64,000 bases of DNA from Mariniblastus sp. (GTDB lineage Bacteria; Planctomycetota; Planctomycetia; Pirellulales; Pirellulaceae), in the NCBI GenBank assembly GCA_028823415.1, contig JAPKBL010000001.1:62001-126000 (forward strand), given 5' to 3'. The notes under the pieces were generated by a model that did no database searches, had not been told where the DNA came from, and saw only the letters and a program-made list of their open reading frames with translations. Positions within the stretch are counted from its first letter, which is position 1. Each line of letters begins with the position of its first letter. The position numbers and the translations under genes were made by a program. Below, piece after piece: positions 8,728-16,939 of this stretch.

Positions 8728-11328
8728 TCAGTTCAACTCCTCAATCAAATTAATCACTTGCCTATCAGGGGAATCGATAGTTGATGTTTTCCCTGATGGC
8801 CACTTAACAACTAGCGAAACGACTTTGTCTCCAGCTGGAATCCCGACCGAAAGAATTTCAGAGTTCTGGGAAGCAAACCCTTCCCCGCACTGTTTCTGAA
8901 CAACCATTGTTTTACCGGATCTAAATTTCACATACACCTTTGCACCAATTCCATCCCGATTGCTTTTTCCAGATTGGCCTTGTGCCGAATCCGCCGAACC
9001 TCGAAGCCGAAAACGCAGCGAGTGATTGTCCGGATACAATCCCTGCATTTGATTGCGATATAGCTTAAATCTTGGATTGTTTAACGACATGAGTGCGATG
9101 TCCTGCCAACCGTCTTGATCGAAATCCACAATCGCAAATGATCGACCGTCAGCGATATCATCAGCGCCGCTGACTAAAGTAACATCGACAAAATTGCCCG
9201 GGCTATTCAAAAACAACCGATTCCGCTCGTTACCACTCAATGAGTTGCTTTGGAAACTGAATTGCTGCATCCGACGCCCTCCGGGATCGCCCTCGGTGGG
9301 CATGAAAATCTGGTCCTCATATTTCTGATTCCCCCAGGCGGAGGCCGCTTGAAATTCTTCCTCTTGACTGGGATCTTCGCGCACGACCGAGCGCCAGAGA
9401 CAAGATCAGGTATCAACCTCAGTCGCGATCTCAGCGGGGGCTGTGTAGTACCCCGACGGAACATAAAGATCCAGCCTGCCGTCGTTGTTGAAATCCACAA
9501 ACTGACCACCAAACGACCAACCGACCTGATGCACTTTGAATTCACCTTCGTCGTCGCCTGCCCGCTGGGCATATTCCCCATTTTCATTCACGTAAAGAAA
9601 ACTACCACGTGCTGCCACTTCGATCCGCTCGTCTACTTTCCCTAATTTGGAGGCAATTCTCCGGCCAGCCTTGGAGAACATGTTGGAGACATAAAGATCA
9701 AGATCACCATCTTGGTCAAAATCACCAAACGAGGCTCCCATTCCAAAACCAATTCCCCGGTTGGTAATTACACGGTCGGTGACATTCACAAACACAGGCT
9801 GCGCGGCACCGACGGGCGTGTCATTTCTCAACAACGCATCCGGTGAAAAGTCATTACAAATGTAAAGATCATCGTCACCATCTTCATCAAAATCAGCCCA
9901 CGCCGACTGGAATGACCGCCGCCACTGAGAAAGGTCGTCATCGTAGGGCACCCGCTCGAGCCTTCCGTCGCCGCGATTCATTAACAAGACGTTTGCCGAA
10001 CCTGGAAGATCCAGCCAACGGTTCATCGTCTTTCGTTTTTCATCATAAATCTCTCGTTCCTCGCTCCCTAAGAAAACGTCTTGAAATCGCAGTGACGCTT
10101 TGTTCAAAGCTGGATAACTACTTAAGTAAACATCCAACAAGCCATCTCGATTAACATCCGTCGCAGAAATCCCGCAAACAAAAAACTGTTTCCCCAAGTC
10201 GGAGTGTGTCTTGGTCACATTTCTATAAACCCCCGACTCATTTAAGAAATACTTAGCCGGCTCCATTGGCCGACCCAAAATAGCATCCTTGTCGCCATCG
10301 TTGTCGACATCCATAAAGAGTGCACAGTTAACCATGTACTCTTCACGTAACCCAATTCTTTCAGCAACATCGACGTAGGTACCGTCGGGCTGTTTTTCCA
10401 ACATCTGTGTTGCGGCCCAGCGTGAGGTAAGGAATAAATCATCCAGCCCATCACTGTTATAATCGACAACGGAAACCGAAGGAAAAACATGATTGGAGGG
10501 CAGTTCCTCCCAGTCAGCCACCAAGGGAACCGGCAAAGTTATCTTCCCACCCTTGCGAGATGACTTCACTATTATTTCGTCTTTGTGGGAACGCCTGATT
10601 TCCTTCAGAGTCTCAGCATCGGCCACCACCTCAGACAGCACTTCACGAAAAAGTGGGCGGGCGGTTCGCTCTAAAACTAAATCCTCCTGTAACCACTCTG
10701 TCAGCTTCCAAATTCCATTCTCTTGCTCGAATTGAAAATCTTGATGCCCTTTGATTCCAAAAACGGCGCTGGGAGACTTTCCGCGGCCCTCAACTTTGCT
10801 GTGTATTAAAAATACATTTTCATTTTTAAAGCTTCCGGAGAGCACGCCGAACTTCATGGTCTCCCATTGAACACCAAAAACATCCATCGGCTTCCACGGA
10901 TAACCCACCTTCGGGGACGCCTCGCTTTCGATCGGCCACTCCGCTATCTCAAGAAAATCCGGGAAAGCGTCATCCCTTCTAAACAAATTTTCCGAGTCCG
11001 GCGCAGCCAACCCGCGAACAACTGCAAGATCGGCCCAACCGGGAAAATTCACTTCAGGATCGACCGCTCGTTGCTCGATCCACAACGCGATCATCTTAAG
11101 CTGCGGTGTTAAGTCTAGAATCAAATCCTCACTAGCGATTAATTCCGTGACGGTTGCCTCGATCGCCGACATCGCCTTGGAATTCTCGCCTGTGGTCTGG
11201 GAGCTTTTTTCACAAGAAACGCAGGTCAGGAGATACACAAACAGCAAGAAACAGAACGCCAACGACCTCAGAGCCGAGACGCATCGACCACGGGCAATTC
11301 CTTTAATAAAACTTAAGTCAGAACGCAT
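8728..11328 (-). CDS. CRTAC1-type FG-GAP/ASPIC-UnbV protein, candidate selenoprotein (copy A), UGA at residue 641
   Basis: First gene of the array, 866 residues when the TGA at 9408-9406 is decoded. I place the start at the ATG at 11328 rather than at the upstream codon at 11433, because AAGGA lies 6 nt before it, a basic/hydrophobic export signal follows directly (ending near LTCVSC), and the length before the TGA (640) then matches the other copies (641, 645). FG-GAP loops: DYNSDGLDD, DVDNDGDKD, DVNRDGLLD, DFDEDGDDD, DFDQDGDLD, DFNNDGRLD. The TGA lies in EVDT-U-SCLWRSVVRED, followed by DFDQDGWQD and the ASPIC/UnbV domain. The true end of this gene is also TGA, so a general reassignment of TGA to an amino acid is excluded. 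It is divergent from the lactonase gene. Confidence 0.85.
9374..9408 (-). promoter_or_regulatory. SECIS-like hairpin after UGA in copy A
   Basis: Same arrangement as in the other two copies: the TGA (9408-9406), an 11-nt spacer, then GCGC-UC-GGUC-GU-GCGC (9394-9379). A lower helix of U-A, U-A, C-G and U-A pairs with one bulged base can be drawn below a G-G mismatch. The sequence from the spacer end to the GUGCGCGA is nearly identical in all three copies. Confidence 0.66.
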
Positions 11329-11566
11329 TCGATTCCTTGATGTTACACATTGATCTACCTCAAGCAGCGTTTCTACATGCGCGTGGTCGGCTTTTTCAAA
11401 CCTTTTTTGACGAAATAGGAATTCAAACAACATTGGATGCCAGTACGGATTTCATTTGTAGGGTGACCAGCACGTGAAAAACACTATTTTAGCTTTAGTA
11501 CTGGTTTAGGGGAAGTTTTGAACCTATCGTGATGCATGTTTTAACCCTTGAAACGAGGTATTCAAA

Positions 11567-12778
11567 ATGAACAGGTTCCCGATCCGTTATTACCCTCATC
11601 CAATTAATACGATCCGCGATATCGCATTGGTTCAGACCATCTTGATCGCCTTGTGCATTTTTTCGTTTACGGGGCCCGTTTGCGGACAAAATATCGATGT
11701 TTGGGTTGGCACTGCCAAAACGGGCATTTACCACCTGACCCTCGACGTAGAGCAGGGCAAGCTAACCGAACCGACGCTGGCAAGTGAAACCAACGGGGCC
11801 GGATTTCTCGCAATGCATCCCAACGGCAAAGTTCTCTACGCGACGGATCGCGAAAACGACGGGAGCGTCACGGCATTTTCGATTGTCAACAGCCTCCCCA
11901 CGGGCGACTCCACGCAGCGTTCCGCCAAACGAATCAATCACAAAAAACTTGAGCGACGCCATTCAATTCCCACTGGAGATGGTGGCGCAGCATGCGTCGC
12001 AGTCGACAAGTTGGGGAAAGTGTTAATGTCTGCACAATACGGCGGCGGATCGACCACCACCTACCGCTTGAAAGAGGATGGAGATTTACTAGCCCGAGCC
12101 AGCAATATTGAGCACGGCCAAGGATCGGGAGCAAATGCTAAGCGTCAGGCAACAGCTCATCCCCACTGGGTCGGCACCAGCCCCGACAATCGATTCCTTA
12201 TGGTGCCAGACCTAGGCACCGATCAAGTCTTTCAATACCAACTGAATTCAGAGACCGGTGATCTTCTTTTGAAATCGAAAATCCCTCTTCCTCCGGGATC
12301 CGGGCCGAGGCACATGAAATTCCACCCTTCCGGCGAGTACGCATTCGTACTTAACGAACTAACATTAACCATCAGCGTGTTCAGCTACGACCAAGAATCG
12401 GGGGCGTTTCACGAAATTCAGAATATCGAAACACTGCCGTTAGAACTCAAAGACCGACATTTAAACTCAGCTGCCGAGATCCGAGTCCACCCCAACGGAA
12501 AATTTGTCTATTCGTCGAACCGGGGACACGACTCAATTTCAGTATTCAGGTTCCCTCCCCAAAAAAACAAACTCGAATTCGTCGAACGCGAATCGATACG
12601 CGGAGCTTGGCCGAGGAATTTCAACATCGACCCCTCTGGGAAATGGCTTCTGGCAGCCGGCAGACACTCCAATACTCTGGCACTTTTTGAAATCAACCAG
12701 GACACCGGTGAGTTGACTTATGCGAGACAAATAGTGAATCTACCCGGTCCAATTTGCGTCCTGTTTCAAAATGAATGA
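11567..12778 (+). CDS. secreted lactonase family protein, 6-phosphogluconolactonase-like beta-propeller
   Basis: 403 residues with an N-terminal export signal (LIALCIFSFTGPVCG). The mature part shows the repeated blade pattern of the seven-bladed lactonase family: YHLTLDVEQGKL, LAMHPNGKVLYATDR, PHWVGTSPDNRFLMVPDLGTD, PRHMKFHPSGEYAFVLNEL, IRVHPNGKFVYSSNRGHDSI and FNIDPSGKWLLAAGR. Cytosolic members hydrolyse 6-phosphogluconolactone; an exported one may act on other sugar lactones, so the substrate is open. A GAGG sits about 8 nt before the ATG. It is transcribed divergently from the CRTAC1 array with about 240 nt between the starts. Length is usual for the family. Confidence 0.87.
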   Translation: MNRFPIRYYPHPINTIRDIALVQTILIALCIFSFTGPVCGQNIDVWVGTAKTGIYHLTLDVEQGKLTEPTLASETNGAGFLAMHPNGKVLYATDRENDGSVTAFSIVNSLPTGDSTQRSAKRINHKKLERRHSIPTGDGGAACVAVDKLGKVLMSAQYGGGSTTTYRLKEDGDLLARASNIEHGQGSGANAKRQATAHPHWVGTSPDNRFLMVPDLGTDQVFQYQLNSETGDLLLKSKIPLPPGSGPRHMKFHPSGEYAFVLNELTLTISVFSYDQESGAFHEIQNIETLPLELKDRHLNSAAEIRVHPNGKFVYSSNRGHDSISVFRFPPQKNKLEFVERESIRGAWPRNFNIDPSGKWLLAAGRHSNTLALFEINQDTGELTYARQIVNLPGPICVLFQNE

Positions 12779-13036
12779 TCGATCGTTGAAGATTACTCTA
12801 TCAAGCCACGTTATCGCGGTACGAGATGGCCAATTTATCCACCTGCTGGCCAGGTGAATTCCATTTGATTCGTCTGATTCAAGGTTGAGCATTTTCTCGC
12901 AATCAATTATCCTTACGCACTGAAAACACCGGAATAACTTAAATAACCCAGTGAATCTTCACTGCGTTCCGCAGGTGCTTTCATAGCGTTTTCCTCAATG
13001 ACCCTCGACTAATATTTTTGCCGCTGCACTTCTTTT

Positions 13037-14806
13037 ATGGCTGTACTTTTTCAAATTCGAAACGCTCACTTGAGCTATGGCGATCAGGTTTTACTAGACA
13101 ACGCAGAAGCAACCATCACCGATCAAGCCAAAATTGGTTTTGTGGGTCGAAATGGCGCAGGCAAATCCACCTTACTTCGCGTGCTCATGGGTGAAGAGGA
13201 GCTGGATGCGGGGGAAGTTATTCGACACCCCAATTTGCGGATCGGCTACCTTCGTCAGCATGACCCATTCGAACCAAACGAATCGGCACTTGATTTTTTA
13301 ATGCGGGACAGCGAGCAACCCGATTGGAAATGCGGAGAAATCGCCGGCCGGTTTGAAATCAAAGGGGACTACTTACAGGGTCCGGTAAAATCGCTTTCCG
13401 GAGGATGGCAAACCAGAGTGAAACTCGCCGCTTTGTTGCTCCATGAACCTAATCTTTTGATTCTCGACGAACCGACCAACTTCCTTGACCTTCGAACACA
13501 GATTCTGCTCGAACATTTTTTAATTTCTTTTCGTGAAGCTTGTTTAATCGTCTCACACGACCGCACCTTTTTAAAGTCAACTTGCGATCACACGCTCGAC
13601 TTGACCCGCGGCACACTCACGATGTACCCCGGAAAGATTGCAAAATTCTTAGAGTATCAATCAGAGAGACGGGGACAGGCGGTCCGCGAGAATGCGTCGA
13701 CCGCAACGAAACAGCGACAGCTTGAAAAATTCATAGCCAAAAACAAAGCGGGTGCAAATACAGCCAGTCAGGCGCGGTCCAAACAGAAACAACTGGAAAG
13801 GCTAAAGCTCAACGAAATTGCATCAGATGAAAAAACAGCACACATTCGAGCTCCCCTCGTAACCCCCAAACAGGGCGCTGCGGTCCGATGTGACAACCTG
13901 ACCATTGGGTATCCTAACCATCGCGTTTCCGAGAACATCAATCTCGAAATTGAACACCAACAAAGAGCGGCGATTGTCGGCGATAATGGACAGGGAAAAA
14001 CAACGCTCCTCCGAACCCTCGTCGGCTCACTGGAACCGCTTGACGGAGAAACTCGCTGGGGTCACAACTGCTCGATCGGAACTTACGCTCAGCATGTTTA
14101 CACAACGCTGCCGCCAGAGGATACGGTTTTGGAGTACCTCGAACAACAGGCCATACACGGGACGACAGATCAGCAAATTCTAGCGGTGGCGGGGTCGCTT
14201 TTATTCCACGATGAGCATGTCCATAAAAAAGTTAAAGTTCTCTCCGGAGGGGAGCGAGCGCGGTTATGCATGGCTGGCCTTTTACTCGGTGACTACAACA
14301 TTTTGGTTCTTGATGAACCGGGTAACCACCTTGATGTGGAAACAGTGGAATCGCTCGCTGAAGCGCTGCTTGCGTACCAAGGGACTGTTATTTTCACGGC
14401 TCACGACCGCCACTTTGTGAACCGAATCGCCACTGCGATCATTGAAGTCCGCGATGGCACAGTTAAAAACTATGTTGGCGACTACGATTCTTATGTCTAT
14501 CGCATCAATAGAGAAATCGAAGAAGGTGACCGAGAACTAAACAGCCGAAGTGGCGCTAGCCGCCCGCCGAATGAACAACTGGGCACTTCGAAGCAGCCGT
14601 TGTCACAAAATAAGCAGCGTGAATTCAAGAAAAAGCTTAAATCCATTGAGAGGAAAATCGCACGACTCGACGAAGAAAGAAAGTCGCTCAATGAAACCAT
14701 GCTTTCGGTCACCGATCCCGAAGAGGCAATTCGGATTCATGAAAAAACAGAATCCGTCACGAAAGAGCTAACTGACGCAGAGGAAGAGTGGCTGGAGTTG
14801 AATTGA
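13037..14806 (+). CDS. ABC-F family ATPase (ribosome-associated type)
   Basis: 589 residues with two ATP-binding cassettes and no membrane segments, the ABC-F architecture. Cassette 1: Walker A GRNGAGKST near residue 37, signature LSGGWQTRVKLA, Walker B LLILDEPTNFLD. A charged interdomain linker rich in Lys, Arg and Gln follows around residues 210-270. Cassette 2: Walker A GDNGQGKTT near 314, signature LSGGERARLC, Walker B ILVLDEPGNHLD. The usual Thr of DEPTN is Gly in the second cassette. The C-terminal 70 residues are a charged coiled coil. ABC-F proteins act on the ribosome in translation or antibiotic protection; which subgroup this one belongs to cannot be told by eye. A second ABC-F gene is at 59912. 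Confidence 0.93.
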   Translation: MAVLFQIRNAHLSYGDQVLLDNAEATITDQAKIGFVGRNGAGKSTLLRVLMGEEELDAGEVIRHPNLRIGYLRQHDPFEPNESALDFLMRDSEQPDWKCGEIAGRFEIKGDYLQGPVKSLSGGWQTRVKLAALLLHEPNLLILDEPTNFLDLRTQILLEHFLISFREACLIVSHDRTFLKSTCDHTLDLTRGTLTMYPGKIAKFLEYQSERRGQAVRENASTATKQRQLEKFIAKNKAGANTASQARSKQKQLERLKLNEIASDEKTAHIRAPLVTPKQGAAVRCDNLTIGYPNHRVSENINLEIEHQQRAAIVGDNGQGKTTLLRTLVGSLEPLDGETRWGHNCSIGTYAQHVYTTLPPEDTVLEYLEQQAIHGTTDQQILAVAGSLLFHDEHVHKKVKVLSGGERARLCMAGLLLGDYNILVLDEPGNHLDVETVESLAEALLAYQGTVIFTAHDRHFVNRIATAIIEVRDGTVKNYVGDYDSYVYRINREIEEGDRELNSRSGASRPPNEQLGTSKQPLSQNKQREFKKKLKSIERKIARLDEERKSLNETMLSVTDPEEAIRIHEKTESVTKELTDAEEEWLELN

Positions 14807-14903
14807 AAACTCAAACGAACACCGCAACTGCAGCCGAAGCCCCACTAAATTTAACGCGTACTAAACTAAAGACACTACCAACCTTCACATTGAGGATCTC
14901 AAG

Positions 14904-15461
14904 ATGGATCTAATGGATTTTGTTTCGCTCATATCGCGTTGGCTGCATGTCATTCCCGCGATGGCATTAGTCGGCGGCACCTTATTTATGCGATTTTCTT
15001 ACGCAACCGCAACAAAAGAGTGCGATGCGTCCGATGAACTACGTGAATCGATTCGAAAAAAATGGGCGAAGATCGTGATGATTTCGATTGCTCTACTACT
15101 CATCAGTGGCCTTTATAATTCTGCCGTCAAATCGATGGGATATGAATTAACCCCTCTGTACAACGGACTCCTGGGAATCAAAATCCTTCTAAGCTTGGCG
15201 ATCTTCTACCTCGCGTCCGTGTTATCGGGAAGAAGTGACAAAGCAAAAACATTTCGACAACGTGAACTGCACTGGCTAAACATCCTCTGCATCCTAATGA
15301 TCGCCACAGTCATGATCGCTGGGTACATGAAGATGAGTTCTGCCACGTTTCCAAAGAAAAACAAAAGTACTCCGACTGCTCTCAATGCGACGCTCACGCC
15401 CTCCGTTGACATCTTGAATCGAATCGAAATGGGAACGCCAAAATTGGAGAAATTTTCCTAA
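14904..15461 (+). CDS. small integral membrane protein, CopD-like
   Basis: 185 residues with four predicted membrane segments: around residues 7-28 (LISRWLHVIPAMALVGGT), 50-70, 82-104 and 124-144. The tail is polar. The first segment with RWLHV is reminiscent of CopD/YozB-type four-helix membrane proteins, but the assignment is weak. A GAGGA element lies about 8 nt before the ATG. It follows the ABC-F gene by about 100 nt on the same strand and may share its transcript. No catalytic or metal motif beyond the single His in the first helix is obvious. Confidence 0.7.
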   Translation: MDLMDFVSLISRWLHVIPAMALVGGTLFMRFSYATATKECDASDELRESIRKKWAKIVMISIALLLISGLYNSAVKSMGYELTPLYNGLLGIKILLSLAIFYLASVLSGRSDKAKTFRQRELHWLNILCILMIATVMIAGYMKMSSATFPKKNKSTPTALNATLTPSVDILNRIEMGTPKLEKFS

Positions 15462-15886
15462 GTCGCGATTCGCTAAAACACTTTCAACACCCGTGGTGTC
15501 GATTCAATTAAAATCGAAATCAAACCCGTTTGAAAATCACCCAAGAAAACAATCCCCTTGAGAGAGGGGGAATGCCGCAAATTTTGCGTGGTTTGCTTTC
15601 AACCGATTATTCAAATTCTCGCGTGCTTTTTGGACGGTCAAACCAAATGACGACTTGAATCCAAATAATCGGAGCGGTAAATCTCGGCCCGGTCAGCATA
15701 CGACCTGCAAAACTCATGAAATTAGCTATACTTAAAACGGTAGAGTCAGCAACTACTTAGTCCGTTTCGATGCTTGGTTGATGTAACTTTACTGCAGTCA
15801 TGGCACCGCCTCAAAAACGCAAACGCCATTGATTGACTGCATTTCAATCTGTTTTCGGTGCGGCAGAAAAACCTGCTGCTTTTTGA
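15462..15886 (+). other. intergenic region upstream of phoH, no gene seen
   Basis: 425 nt without a convincing reading frame. It contains a short hairpin (TCCCC with GGGGA around 15556-15574) that is not followed by a T-run, so I do not call a terminator. A TATACT sequence near 15730 could be a -10 element, but no good -35 is spaced correctly. The phoH promoter should lie here. Confidence 0.4.
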
Positions 15887-16846
15887 ATGACTGAAGCAAC
15901 AATCTCATCTCTAGAACAAAAATTTGTTCTGCCGCTCTTTGGCGCAAAGGATCAACATCTCCGTCGTTTGCGCGAAAAATTCAACGTCACGATCACTCAC
16001 CGTAACGGGCAAGTCAAAATCTCTGGTGAGAACGAGAAAGAGGTTGCACAGGCGACCGACGCGATCGAACAATTGACCGAGATTGTACGAACGAAAGGCA
16101 ATTTGAATCCAGCAGTATTCGAGGAAACCATCGCCCGCGTGACAGGCGAATCGGCGCCTCGCAAAGCGATTGAGGCGATTCAAACATTACAAGCCGGTAA
16201 AGAAATTCGCCCACGCACCCCGGGGCAAGCAACCTACGTCGATTCAATGAGAGACAACGATCTCGTTTTTGCCGTTGGCCCCGCGGGTTCAGGAAAAACT
16301 TACCTGGCCGTAGCGATGGCAGTTGAGGCATTAAAAAACCAAAGAGTTCGCAAGCTCGTTTTAGTTCGCCCAGCAGTCGAAGCGGGTGAAAGCCTCGGCT
16401 TTTTACCGGGTGACCTACAGGCAAAAATAAACCCTTATTTACGGCCACTACTCGACGCAATCCATGAAATGATCGGTTATGATCAGGTCCAGCAACTTAT
16501 CCAAAGCGATGTAATTGAAGTTTGCCCCTTGGCTTACATGCGTGGTCGAACGCTCAACGAATCATTTATCATTCTCGACGAAGCACAAAATACCACCACC
16601 GCTCAGATGAAAATGTTCTTGACGCGAATGGGCAACTCCTCGAAAATTGTTGTCGCGGGTGATCAAACTCAAATCGACCTACCCCCCAAAACAAGAAGTG
16701 GTCTCGTTGACGCACTTCAACGACTCAACAACATAGAAGGCGTCGGCATTTCGCACCTCACTTCGAAAGACATTCTCAGGCACCGGTTAGTCACCGAGAT
16801 CGTACATGCGTACGACGGTGAAACGAACCATCCATCATCTTCCTAG
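15887..16846 (+). CDS. phoH: PhoH family ATPase
   Basis: 319 residues, the usual length for PhoH-like proteins. The N-terminal 70 residues form a KH-like nucleic-acid-binding segment (LREKFNVTITHRNGQVKISG). The ATPase core has Walker A GPAGSGKT near residue 130, the RPAVEAGESLGFLPGD block, Walker B FIILDEAQN and VVAGDQTQIDLP, all diagnostic for PhoH. It heads the conserved order phoH - 7TM-HD - ybeY - corC, a cluster linked to RNA processing and ribosome maturation in many bacteria. No Shine-Dalgarno is evident before the ATG, which is common for this group of organisms. Gene starts downstream follow at 93, 24 and -1 nt spacing, suggesting one operon. Confidence 0.95.
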   Translation: MTEATISSLEQKFVLPLFGAKDQHLRRLREKFNVTITHRNGQVKISGENEKEVAQATDAIEQLTEIVRTKGNLNPAVFEETIARVTGESAPRKAIEAIQTLQAGKEIRPRTPGQATYVDSMRDNDLVFAVGPAGSGKTYLAVAMAVEALKNQRVRKLVLVRPAVEAGESLGFLPGDLQAKINPYLRPLLDAIHEMIGYDQVQQLIQSDVIEVCPLAYMRGRTLNESFIILDEAQNTTTAQMKMFLTRMGNSSKIVVAGDQTQIDLPPKTRSGLVDALQRLNNIEGVGISHLTSKDILRHRLVTEIVHAYDGETNHPSSS

Positions 16847-16939
16847 CATTTCCAAAATCGCTTGAGTGATAAACGGGATAGCTGCGACTCCGCAACCCGT
16901 TGATTTCCAAGCGTCCCCAATCGAAAGTCATTTAGTACG

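Noticed and set aside
4187-9408. Frameshifts or sequencing errors splitting the CRTAC1 genes
   Set aside because: No frame change occurs; only one codon is a stop, in three separate loci at the same alignment column.
3494-11328. TGA read as Trp through a genetic code change
   Set aside because: TGA serves as the normal terminator of copy A, the sulfatase, ybeY and pyrD, so only a context-dependent reading is possible.
15556-15574. Short GC hairpin as terminator of the membrane protein gene
   Set aside because: No T-run follows on either strand.
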